Below are positions 11,519 to 19,302 of a stretch of DNA of 64,000 nucleotides, piece by piece. The stretch is from Pelagicoccus sp. SDUM812003. GTDB taxonomy: Bacteria > Verrucomicrobiota > Verrucomicrobiia > Opitutales > Opitutaceae. A program made the translations under genes and the position numbers. Numbering within the stretch: position 1 is the first letter of the stretch; every line of letters begins with the position of its first letter. The stretch is from positions 1-64,000 of the forward strand of contig NZ_JARXHY010000021.1 in assembly GCF_031127815.1 (NCBI RefSeq), in the 5' to 3' direction. The notes under the pieces were generated by a model. The model did not search any database. It was not told where the DNA came from and saw only the letters and a program-made list of their open reading frames with translations.

Positions 11519-12055
11519 TGGGTTTGCGTTAGTTTGTATTTTTGGGGTGAAGGAAAGAGCGCATCTCAACCGCAGAATCCAATGCATGAGGGTTCGTCGG
11601 ATTCCTCTGCCAAAGCGATGCGAAGCCCCGACAAAACAGGGGGCGCGAGACGACCGTCGATGAGCGAATCGCGAATTCTGGCACAATAGGGTACGGCAAA
11701 GCACAGACGTCCTCTCAGGGGTATGCGGGGTGATGAGTCAGGGGATCGAGGATTAACTAATAGTATAGCCCATCATCCTCATTCCATCCACCCCCCAAAA
11801 GGGGGAAATTTCGTGTAAGAACCGCCCACCGTCATGGCAGAGCACGCATCCACACGGGAGAGAACAACGCTCAGGAAGGAACGTTCATTCTCCAATTGCT
11901 CGAACAACTGGGCGTCCTTACGTAGGGATAATCATAATACACGCATCCGGCATCGCTCCGAATAACAAAGCCGGGCCGTTGTGGTTCTTATAAAAACGAA
12001 AAAAAGCCGCTGCTCCTTCGAACAGCGGCAATGAAGAAACAGGTATGAAGAAAGC
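11519..12055. other. Intergenic region upstream of TonB receptor
   Basis: A 537-base stretch without a convincing gene. It must hold the promoter of the TonB receptor starting at 11518; a TATACT hexamer on the minus strand (11762-11767) is a possible -10 element but has no good -35 partner and would give a leader of about 240 bases. A small C5-A4-G5 hairpin lies at 11792-11805. The right end holds a terminator at 11999-12029. I find no riboswitch or small RNA that I recognise. Confidence 0.5.
11999..12029 (-). terminator. Rho-independent terminator of phosphatase operon
   Basis: Stem GCCGCTG (12006-12012) with CAGCGGC (12023-12029) and a 10-base loop, followed on the minus strand by seven T (complement of 11999-12005). 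It lies 27 bases past the stop of the tyrosine-phosphatase gene and is a textbook intrinsic terminator. Confidence 0.87.
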
Positions 12056-12922
12056 CTACTCTAGATAGTACGAGCGGAGTTTCGCTAGGTTTTCTCCGCC
12101 CAGGCCAAGTCCTTCTTCGAAATAGGCCTCGAAGGAGCCATACTTCGCCTTAATCGCCGCGAAGGCCGACCGCAGCCACTTCTCCTTGGTGCCCATAAAC
12201 TGCTTCATTACTTCGGGAGCGATGCCGTACTTGTCGGCGTACTGCTCGATCATCTCGTCCGGCATCGACCACACCTTTCCTGAGATCATGTAGTCCTGTA
12301 TGACCGTCTCCTCGTCCACGCCGAGAGCCAGCAAGACCAGAGCGGAGCCGACTCCAGCGCGGTCCTTTCCTGCCTGACAGTGAAAGACGAGGGCGTTCTT
12401 GTCGTCTTCGAGAAGCTCGTCGAATATTCTTGAATACAATGGCGCTCCAAAAAGAACGAAGCCCGCGTAGCCTTGCTCCATAAACTGGTCGCCGATGACC
12501 TCCAGTTCCGCCGGCGACTTGTCCTTCAGCTTCATCAGCGCTTCCGCGTCCAGCTTGCGGCCGGTCGCCTCCGCCATGGCAGCTTGGATATCGAGATGCA
12601 GATACTCCACATCCGCATCTTCAGGCAGGCGATCAGGCGACTCCTGCAGCTCGCGCGCTTCGCGCAAGTCGCAGACCGTATCGATCCCCAGCTCCTGGAA
12701 GAGCTTCAAATCGTCATCCGTCAACTTGTCCAGGGCGTTCGAGCGATAGATCTTACCCCACTTTATCGTCCTGCCGTCTTTGGTTTCGTAGCCACCTAGA
12801 TCACGGAAGTTGATCGCTCCTTCCATGCCAGGGAAACGCTTTTCTTCCGACGCGTCCAGGCTGAGCGTCATCGTCATTGCGGCGGCAGCGACAAACGCTG
12901 CCTTGTGTATCCATTTTTCCAT
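12056..12922 (-). CDS. Exported tyrosine-phosphatase-like protein (IphP family)
   Basis: A 288-residue phosphatase of the Y_phosphatase3/IphP type. A hydrophobic leader (KAAFVAAAAMTMTLSLDA) suggests export. The N-terminal motif INFRDLGGYETKDGRTIKWG and the P-loop HCQAGKDRAGVG (Cys182, Arg188) are those of this family, which removes phosphate from phosphotyrosine or other phosphoesters. The start at ATG 12922 is fixed by a strong GGAGG ribosome site 8 bases upstream. It follows the TonB receptor gene by 20 bases and ends in a strong terminator, so the two form an operon. A phosphatase in operon with an outer-membrane receptor suggests that the imported ligand is a phosphoester, such as an inositol phosphate or phosphosugar; this is inference. 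Confidence 0.92.
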   Translation of the reverse strand: MEKWIHKAAFVAAAAMTMTLSLDASEEKRFPGMEGAINFRDLGGYETKDGRTIKWGKIYRSNALDKLTDDDLKLFQELGIDTVCDLREARELQESPDRLPEDADVEYLHLDIQAAMAEATGRKLDAEALMKLKDKSPAELEVIGDQFMEQGYAGFVLFGAPLYSRIFDELLEDDKNALVFHCQAGKDRAGVGSALVLLALGVDEETVIQDYMISGKVWSMPDEMIEQYADKYGIAPEVMKQFMGTKEKWLRSAFAAIKAKYGSFEAYFEEGLGLGGENLAKLRSYYLE

Positions 12923-12930
12923 TTTCGGTT

Positions 12931-12935
12931 CCTCC
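12931..12935 (-). promoter_or_regulatory. Strong ribosome-binding site of phosphatase gene
   Basis: GGAGG on the minus strand, 8 bases before ATG 12922. It sits in the short gap after the receptor gene and decides the start of the phosphatase against the much longer open frame that runs up to 13129. Confidence 0.8.
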
Positions 12936-12942
12936 GATCGAG

Positions 12943-15534
12943 TTAGAATTTGGCCCGTAGTCCGAGCATGTAACGAGGTCCGAAGCCTTCCACTTCCACT
13001 GGTTGGGCGACGGTCGCCTGGTACCGAATCCCGCGCTCGTCCGTCAAGTTGTTGGCATCGAAGTAGATTGAGTAGACATCGTTGACCTGGTAGCGGGCCG
13101 AGAAGTCGACGCGCTCGGTGGCCTTCCAATAGATGTCGTCAGCATCGCCGAAACCCACGTCGTCGAGCCAGTCATCGCGCCATTGGTAGCTGAGGCGGAG
13201 CGAAAAACCGTGGTTTTCGTAGAAGAGCGATGAGTTGATCACCGCGTCCGATGTCCCTGGGAACGCGGCCTCGCGCCCGGCCGGCGTGTCGAAGGAGCCA
13301 TCGAGCAAAGCGAGGTTCACTTGCATGCCCAGTCCATCGAGCGCATCTGGCAGACCGAGCGGACGGTGCAGCAAGTTGAACTCCAGTCCGGAGAGCGAAC
13401 CGTCGCCACCATTGAGCGTGGTCGTGTATTGGTAGTCCGAGCGATCAATGCCCCCCGAATCGTAGCGACCGTCCCCCACTACGGTGGTGAAATCGAAAAT
13501 CACGTCCTCGACTTCGCGATGGAAAAAACCGGCCGAGAGCAGCGACGACTTCGAGAAGTACCACTCGATCGACGCATCCACTCCATATGCGCGCTCCGGG
13601 TCGAGCAACGGGTTTCCGCCTATCACCGATTCATCGGTGTCGCTGATGCTGGCGCTGTAGCGCAGCTCTCCGAAATCAGGTCGGCCGATGCCGGAAACGG
13701 CAGCGAGGCGCAGCTTCGTATCGTTGTTCAAATCGTAGTTGTAGTGGACGCTTGGAAACAAGTCGGTGTAATCGTTTCCGATCTCCTGGGGAACGATGGC
13801 ATCGCCCGCCACTAGATTCCCCGAGCTCGTTATATCCACTTGTTCGATACGCAATCCTGTGACGAGCTGGTGCTTGCCCGACTCAATCGTCGCCATGGCG
13901 TAGGTGGATTTGATTTCCTCCTGGATTTCGAACACGCTGTCCGGCGAAACGCCGCTGCTGGGATCGTAGAGGCCTGCCGCGGAAAGCGTTTCCAAAGCTG
14001 AGTCGATTTCTTCGCGCAAGCCGATGTTGTCGACGTAGTGGGTCGTAAATCCGAGATCGAAATCGGATACCCAAGCGTCGTTGGTGACGAACCGCCCCGA
14101 ATCCCAATCGCCGCCGATGGCTGCCATGTAGGGCGATAGCGGCACCGTGTTGGCCACCGTAAAGGTGTTTCCGTCCGCCTGCCGATCGTCCATCTGCAGA
14201 CCCAGCTTGAGCGTGACGTCGCTCTCACCCGCTGCGAACGCTCGCTCGGCATCGACCGATATCGTGTAAGCGTCGGAAAAGGTGCCTGAATCGATCGGGA
14301 GCAAAAGGTCCATGCCGAAACCTGCCTGATTCAGCTGTCTCTGCGGGGCGCCGAAACCAACGATCCCCTCGCTCGGCCGAAAGTCGGTCGCATAGAGATC
14401 GATGATCGGCGTGCCAGAAGCTAAACCGGTGTAGCTCAGACTGGGAAAGAGCGAAGGATCGGTCTGAATCTGCATCAGAATGGGCAAATAAGTGGATGAA
14501 TCGGTTTCGGTGAAGTTGGCTTTCCACTGCAGGTCCCAATCCCCTATCGCGTGCTGGAAGCCCGCCGTATTGGTCCAGGTCGAATTGCGGTACTGGCCGT
14601 ATTCCAGCATACCTCGCATGGGTACGCCGATCAGGTTTCCGGTATCCGCGCCGGCAGCGCCTCCAATCGCATCCTCAAGCGTGAGCACGTATTGGTTGCG
14701 TTGCTCGTCGTCCGAAAATTCCGAATACACCGTGGAAAGATAGAACAGCGAGTCCTCGCTCGGCGCGTACTCGAGCTTCAAGCTACCTGCGTTGTTCTGA
14801 CGGGTGATCTTGTAGCTGCGAAAATCGATGCTGGTCGGAGCGCCATCCGCCCACTCAAATTCGCGATTATCGGTGGTCTGATCCATTCGGAAGTGCGTCG
14901 CGGATACCGATACGCCCCATTTCTCGCCGCCCTGAATGTATTTGACCGAAGCCCGTCGCTGCAGGCCGTCGCCTAACTCGAGATTCCCGTATCCAACCTC
15001 CGACGACAGTTGCGGATCCAATAGGCCGATCGCGGAACTGGTAGCGATGTTCACACGCCCAGAAATCGACTCCGCAGGCATGTCCGGAGTCATCGTCTTG
15101 TGGACCTCTAGCTTGTCGATGATAGCGGAAGGAACGGAATCGAACCGGAAGATGCGCTCCTCCGCTCCGATCACGTTCACGCCATCGAAAGCAACCGAGG
15201 TCCAGCGGGCAGGCGCTCCGCGCACCTGAATGAAACGAGCCTGCCCCTGGTCGCGCTGAACCGCTACCGCCGGCAAACGCGCGAGGGCGGCCGCCGCATT
15301 CTGGTCCGGAAAATTGCCGATCGCGTCGGAGGCGATCACGTTCAGCACCGTCTTGGCGCGACGCTGCAGATCCACCGATTCCTGCTGGCTGTGAAAGATC
15401 GGGGACGCGGATACCGTGACCGCGTCAAGCGTCACGACGTTTTCATCGTATTCAGATTGTTGCGACATCGCTGCGCTGGTTATTCCAAGCCCCAACGAAA
15501 ACGGAACGAGAAGAGTTCTGGTAAGAGAATTCAT
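12943..15534 (-). CDS. TonB-dependent receptor, TIGR01782 type
   Basis: An 863-residue TonB-dependent receptor of the class first described in Xanthomonas and Caulobacter. It has a signal peptide (PFSLGLGITSAAMS), a TonB box region (VVTLDAVTVSASP), and the diagnostic plug text NFPDQNAAAALARLPAVAVQ, FIQVRGAPARW, VPSAIIDKLEVHKTMTPDMP and SISGRVNIAT. The barrel ends RYMLGLRAKF. Such receptors import oligosaccharides and other organic ligands. It is the first gene of an operon with the phosphatase 20 bases downstream. It is divergent from a TetR regulator, and the 182 bases between them hold two palindromes, so TetR control is likely. Confidence 0.94.
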   Translation of the reverse strand: MNSLTRTLLVPFSLGLGITSAAMSQQSEYDENVVTLDAVTVSASPIFHSQQESVDLQRRAKTVLNVIASDAIGNFPDQNAAAALARLPAVAVQRDQGQARFIQVRGAPARWTSVAFDGVNVIGAEERIFRFDSVPSAIIDKLEVHKTMTPDMPAESISGRVNIATSSAIGLLDPQLSSEVGYGNLELGDGLQRRASVKYIQGGEKWGVSVSATHFRMDQTTDNREFEWADGAPTSIDFRSYKITRQNNAGSLKLEYAPSEDSLFYLSTVYSEFSDDEQRNQYVLTLEDAIGGAAGADTGNLIGVPMRGMLEYGQYRNSTWTNTAGFQHAIGDWDLQWKANFTETDSSTYLPILMQIQTDPSLFPSLSYTGLASGTPIIDLYATDFRPSEGIVGFGAPQRQLNQAGFGMDLLLPIDSGTFSDAYTISVDAERAFAAGESDVTLKLGLQMDDRQADGNTFTVANTVPLSPYMAAIGGDWDSGRFVTNDAWVSDFDLGFTTHYVDNIGLREEIDSALETLSAAGLYDPSSGVSPDSVFEIQEEIKSTYAMATIESGKHQLVTGLRIEQVDITSSGNLVAGDAIVPQEIGNDYTDLFPSVHYNYDLNNDTKLRLAAVSGIGRPDFGELRYSASISDTDESVIGGNPLLDPERAYGVDASIEWYFSKSSLLSAGFFHREVEDVIFDFTTVVGDGRYDSGGIDRSDYQYTTTLNGGDGSLSGLEFNLLHRPLGLPDALDGLGMQVNLALLDGSFDTPAGREAAFPGTSDAVINSSLFYENHGFSLRLSYQWRDDWLDDVGFGDADDIYWKATERVDFSARYQVNDVYSIYFDANNLTDERGIRYQATVAQPVEVEGFGPRYMLGLRAKF

Positions 15535-15567
15535 AGGTGAGCAGTTGAGTTAAACTACGGCCAATGA

Positions 15568-15581
15568 ATAACGTTCGTTAT
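15568..15581. promoter_or_regulatory. Palindrome, probable TetR operator 1
   Basis: ATAACG-TT-CGTTAT, a perfect 6+6 inverted repeat with a 2-base centre, 34 bases upstream of the TonB receptor start. A near-identical copy lies at 15664-15677. Both sit between the receptor and the divergent TetR gene, the usual place for an autoregulated TetR operator. Confidence 0.65.
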
Positions 15582-15663
15582 CGTCCTGACTAGGAAATTT
15601 AGGCGTTCTAGCGTTACGTTTCACTACATGCCGGTTACGCAAAGGTTACAGGCGACACATCGA

Positions 15664-15677
15664 GTAACGTTCGTTAC
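15664..15677. promoter_or_regulatory. Palindrome, probable TetR operator 2
   Basis: GTAACG-TT-CGTTAC, a perfect 6+6 inverted repeat sharing the AACGTTCGTT core with the copy at 15568-15581. It ends 39 bases before the TetR start, just before a TTGACA hexamer at 15682-15687 that could be a -35 element of the TetR promoter. Confidence 0.65.
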
Positions 15678-15716
15678 TATATTGACAGATTCCGCGCACC
15701 GTCGAAGCTTCACTCG

Positions 15717-16379
15717 ATGGCACTCTCGGACCCCTTAGTCGACACCGTCACCTTCGAACGAAACGCCCGGACCTTTCGCGAGCTTGGTTTGCAGGAGCCG
15801 ATTTGTTTTCTGGCAAGGGAGGGCGATACTCGAAAACGCATTTTAGAGGCGGCATTGGAGCTGTTCGCGACCATCGGCTTCGATGCCACGCCGGTCGACA
15901 TGATCGTATCGAAATCCGAGACATCGCCAAATACCCTGTATCGACAGTTTGAATGCAAAAGCGGTCTTCTGAACGAACTCTACCGAATCCTGCAGCTCGA
16001 GTTCCGCAGCTACTTCAGCGAGATCGGGATGGAGGATATCGGCACCAACATAAGCTTCATCGAGGTGGTTCGCCGTTGGTTCGCTTACGCGATCTATCGC
16101 CCGCATCGGCATGATCTGCTCTTCGTGCGCGATCTATCGATGCACCTCGACGAGCGAAATCGGGCGCGATTGGCGGAATTCCAAGAAGGCAGCGAGCGCT
16201 TCTACCAGAAAGGCCAGCAAGGCAGGCACCTTCGCCCGGGGGACCCCGCCCTGCTGAGAGCTGCGATCGAAGGCTGCCTCAACGGAGTGCTCGCCCAGAT
16301 CAACAGGGGCAAGCTCGAGCTGAACAAGGATACTTTCGAGCTCGCCCTCAAGGTGGCCTGGGACTCGATTCGCTACTGA
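15717..16379 (+). CDS. TetR/AcrR-family transcriptional regulator
   Basis: A 220-residue TetR-type repressor from ATG 15717. The helix-turn-helix lies at residues about 38-85 (TRKRILEAALELFATIGFDA, then MIVSKSETSPNTLYRQFECK), preceded by an unusually long leader of some 35 residues. The C-terminal half is a helical ligand-binding domain that I cannot assign to a ligand class. It is divergent from the TIGR01782-type receptor and phosphatase operon and probably controls it through the two palindromes between them. It ends in a hairpin shared with the convergent chemoreceptor gene. Confidence 0.92.
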   Translation: MALSDPLVDTVTFERNARTFRELGLQEPICFLAREGDTRKRILEAALELFATIGFDATPVDMIVSKSETSPNTLYRQFECKSGLLNELYRILQLEFRSYFSEIGMEDIGTNISFIEVVRRWFAYAIYRPHRHDLLFVRDLSMHLDERNRARLAEFQEGSERFYQKGQQGRHLRPGDPALLRAAIEGCLNGVLAQINRGKLELNKDTFELALKVAWDSIRY

Positions 16380-16403
16380 GCGTCTCGCTGCCACGCAACC
16401 GAA

Positions 16404-16428
16404 ACGCCAGCCTTTCATTGGCTGGCGT
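16404..16428. terminator. Hairpin between convergent tetR and chemoreceptor genes
   Basis: ACGCCAGCC (16404-16412) pairs perfectly with GGCTGGCGT (16420-16428) around a 7-base loop, between two convergent stop codons. On the plus strand a T-rich stretch (CTTTCGTTTT) follows after a few bases; on the minus strand TTTC follows directly. Confidence 0.7.
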
Positions 16429-16447
16429 CCGACTTTCGTTTTAAAAT

Positions 16448-18031
16448 CTAGTTCCAGAACTCGCCTTGATCGGCATGGCTGGTCGCCAAGCGGCGATCGC
16501 CGGACCTGGTCGGAGAGGATGGGGCTGCGAAGCGATTTGAGCTGCGTGTCCCGCCCCTGGTCGGCCCTCGGCTTGTCCGGCGATTGAGGCTGCCATCTTC
16601 GGAGATGTTCAGGAGCTGGTTGAGCTCCTCGACCACCGAATAAAGGTTTTCCGCCTGGCTGCTGAGCTCGTTGGCGGAGCTGGCCGTTTCTTCGGCGGAG
16701 GCGGCGTTGCCTTGGGTGACGACCTCCATCTGCTCCATGGAGCTGTGCAACTTGGAAACGCTATTCGACTGTTCGCTCGAGCTGTGGGCGATGCTGCTCA
16801 TCAGCTGATCCATTTCGCTGGAGCGTCCTAGGATCTCGTCCAGCTTGCCGGAGACGCGACGGCTGGTTTCCATGCCTTTGGCGCTTCTTGTAAGCGATTC
16901 GTCGATACGCTCGCTGGTTTCTCGGGCCGCGACGGCGCAGCGCTGCGCCAGGGCTCGTACTTCGTCGGCCACTACAGCGAATCCGGCTCCCGCCTCGCCA
17001 GCACGAGCCGCTTCGACCGCCGCGTTCAAAGCGAGAATATTGGTTTGGAAAGCGATCTCGTCGATGGTTTTCAGGGTGTCGGCGATGTTGTCGCTCGACT
17101 GCTGGATTTGCTCCATGGCTTTGACCATGGTTTTCATTTCCGAGAACCCTTCCTTCGCGGAACGATCGACTAAGGTGGCTGCATCGCGAGCCTTGCCGGC
17201 CGCTTCGGCGTTCTTGGTGATCATGGAAGAGGTTTCTTCGAGAGCCGCGTTGGTTTCCTGCAGCGACGCAGCCTGTTCGGAAGCGCCTTCGGCGACCCGC
17301 TGACTGCTGGTGCTGATTTCGTGAGCCGCTGAGCTGGTGCGGTCCGCGTTGTTGGAAAGCTCGCCGACGATGGTCAGCAGTTTCCTGCTCACTCGAACGC
17401 CGAACGCCCAGACGATGAAGACGCCCACGGCGAGAGAAAGAACGGTCACCGCGATGATCAGCCATTTGGAACGCGCCGCAACCTGATCGGAGGAAGCCTT
17501 CAAATCGCTGGCCATTCGCTCCATGCCCTCGGTGAGCTGGTCTATGCTCTTGCGGGCCTTCTCGAAGAGCTCCGCTCCGGATCCCAGCGAACGGGTGGCC
17601 GCCTGCTCCCAAACGATCGTGTCCTCCGATTTCAGGCCCTTGAGAATGGCGAGGGCGCTGCGTTTCCAGATTTCGAAATCGCTCTCGAACTGCTCGGAGG
17701 TAGCTAGAATCGATTGGTCGTCGAAGTGAACGACGGTATCCTTGAACCCTTGCCACCGCTGCTCCACCTGCCCGATGTTTTCCCGGATGGCTGCTTCCAA
17801 GGGAGCCTTATCGGTGGAATTGATCAGCGTGCGCTCCGCGACCAAGGCCTGCTGCATGTCTCGGTCCAACTGCAGGAGCGTGTCGGTGGCAGGCAGGACT
17901 TTGCTGTAGAACACGTTGAGCTCCCTGAGAATCGCATTGCTCGCGAGGACTCCGATGATCCCGGTGCAAATGCAGAGCAAGAGGAGGGTCGACATGCTGG
18001 CGACCGTTTTAGCTGTGTACGTTAGTTTCAT
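16448..18031 (-). CDS. Methyl-accepting chemotaxis protein
   Basis: Transmembrane chemoreceptor of about 527 residues. The first membrane helix lies near residues 11-32 and the second ([20 protein letters not shown]) near 190-210, enclosing a periplasmic four-helix-bundle-type sensor domain (4HB_MCP-like) of some 155 residues. The cytoplasmic signalling hairpin is fully conserved at its tip ([20 protein letters not shown]). The C-terminus is a basic, Ser/Arg-rich linker ending GEFWN; it is not the classical NWETF tether. Two starts are possible, ATG 18052 and ATG 18031; I prefer 18031 because MKLTYTAKT is the usual beginning of this family. No other chemotaxis gene is nearby. The ligand is unknown; the adjacent purine genes are suggestive only. 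Confidence 0.95.
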   Translation of the reverse strand: MKLTYTAKTVASMSTLLLLCICTGIIGVLASNAILRELNVFYSKVLPATDTLLQLDRDMQQALVAERTLINSTDKAPLEAAIRENIGQVEQRWQGFKDTVVHFDDQSILATSEQFESDFEIWKRSALAILKGLKSEDTIVWEQAATRSLGSGAELFEKARKSIDQLTEGMERMASDLKASSDQVAARSKWLIIAVTVLSLAVGVFIVWAFGVRVSRKLLTIVGELSNNADRTSSAAHEISTSSQRVAEGASEQAASLQETNAALEETSSMITKNAEAAGKARDAATLVDRSAKEGFSEMKTMVKAMEQIQQSSDNIADTLKTIDEIAFQTNILALNAAVEAARAGEAGAGFAVVADEVRALAQRCAVAARETSERIDESLTRSAKGMETSRRVSGKLDEILGRSSEMDQLMSSIAHSSSEQSNSVSKLHSSMEQMEVVTQGNAASAEETASSANELSSQAENLYSVVEELNQLLNISEDGSLNRRTSRGPTRGGTRSSNRFAAPSSPTRSGDRRLATSHADQGEFWN

Positions 18032-18062
18032 TCGATTTCTTGGTTCGCGCATGCAGCGTCGA

Positions 18063-18118
18063 CGATAGAGAGAGCCCCTCTCCCTCCATGGTAGACACGC
18101 GGTCTACATCCTCTATCG
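18063..18118 (-). promoter_or_regulatory. Nested inverted repeats in chemoreceptor leader
   Basis: CGATAGAG (18063-18070) pairs with CTCTATCG (18111-18118), and inside it GTAGAC (18091-18096) pairs with GTCTAC (18102-18107) around ACGCG. They lie 11-87 bases upstream of the two candidate chemoreceptor starts. This could be a leader RNA structure or an operator; nothing identifies the factor. Confidence 0.4.
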
Positions 18119-18258
18119 ACTGAGCGATTGCGCTGCTCAAAGCATCGTCCTCCGGTCTAGGTACTTGACAGAGGAGAACACCTCGATTTTAGGGCCAGCC
18201 CACCCTAGCCTATCCCGATCGAATCGGAGACGCTCGGCGGATTCTCTCAAAACCCGGC

Positions 18259-19302
18259 CTAGTCCGAAGACAGTTTCAGCACTTCCTCCAAGCTATTGGC
18301 GACGCTGTAGTATCCGGTCTCCTTCCACGGATCGAGCATTCTGACCAGGTGATCCCAAAAGCCGACACCTCCCGGCAGCTGCTTGTTGTAGATGACGACC
18401 GGCTTGCCCTTCATGAGCGGACTCCCGAGTTGCTTGAAGATCAGCAGCGCCAGCATCTCCTGCACCGTGCCCGCCCCGCCAGGAAAAATAACGAACGCAT
18501 CCGAATTCTGGATCATAGCCTCCATGCGAGTGTAGATGTCCGGGCGCAGCCAGAAGCTAGTCATGCCCTCGGGCAAGCCTTCCAGCTCGATGATGTGCGG
18601 CACGTTGGAACCTCCGGTCCATCCTCCCGCTTCCACCGAGCCGCGCACCACCGCGCCCATCACGCCCGTCGTGCCCGCTCCGGAAACGCAGCCGATGCCT
18701 CGCTCCGCCAACATCTTCCCTAGTTCGTATCCTTCCGCCAAATACGAAACGTCCTCGATGCTGGCCGAGCAAAACACGCACACCTTGCGGGTGATCTGGC
18801 CTTGATAATCCTTTTCGAAGGACTCCGCATGGCATTTCATGATCTTCTCCCGCCCGACGTCCGGCAGTCCTTCCTTGTCCACGCGTTCCAGCGAGTCCAG
18901 CACGTCCTGCGGATGGTTGACCTGCAAGAGAAACTTGCGATAGTTCTGCCGGATGGTGCCGAGCTCGCGCAGGCTGTCCAGGAGCTCGAACAAGCTGTCC
19001 CACGAGCGGTCGGAATTGAGGATGACCGTGGCTTTGCCAAACAGGTGCACGTCCAGCGTCTGGTAGCCTACGAAGATCGATACCGCCTTGAACAAGTCCT
19101 CCAGCGAAGCCCCCGGCATGAAGACGAAGGCGTCGGACTCCACGATCTTTCGCTCGATGTTGGAGAGCGTGATCTGCTGGTCCCCATTGGAGTTGTAGAT
19201 GTCCCAGCCGTTGGCGAAGAGCAGGTAGAGGATGCGGGCCCGAGCCTCGCGGCTTGGATCTTTAGTTCCTGATATCTTTCCGGATAATCTGACGAATGGC
19301 AT
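18259..19302 (-). CDS. LOG-family protein with two Rossmann-like lobes
   Basis: A 347-residue protein of the LOG (lysine-decarboxylase-like) family. Known members are phosphoribohydrolases that release the base from nucleoside 5'-monophosphates, such as plant LOG and E. coli PpnN. The C-terminal lobe (residues about 170-347) is complete, with CVFCSAS, the glycine-rich GAGTTGVMGA and the signature PGGAGTVQE. The N-terminal lobe (1-120) looks like a degenerate copy: FMPGASLEDLFKA stands where the signature would be. The gene overlaps the 3' end of the upstream permease gene by 41 bases in another frame, which suggests translational coupling. In this trio it may supply or recycle free bases; DNA processing or another nucleotide role is possible. 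Confidence 0.88.
   Translation of the reverse strand: MPFVRLSGKISGTKDPSREARARILYLLFANGWDIYNSNGDQQITLSNIERKIVESDAFVFMPGASLEDLFKAVSIFVGYQTLDVHLFGKATVILNSDRSWDSLFELLDSLRELGTIRQNYRKFLLQVNHPQDVLDSLERVDKEGLPDVGREKIMKCHAESFEKDYQGQITRKVCVFCSASIEDVSYLAEGYELGKMLAERGIGCVSGAGTTGVMGAVVRGSVEAGGWTGGSNVPHIIELEGLPEGMTSFWLRPDIYTRMEAMIQNSDAFVIFPGGAGTVQEMLALLIFKQLGSPLMKGKPVVIYNKQLPGGVGFWDHLVRMLDPWKETGYYSVANSLEEVLKLSSD

Noticed and set aside
16448-16470. CheR-binding NWETF-type tail on the chemoreceptor
   Set aside because: The protein ends GEFWN, which does not match the pentapeptide in order.
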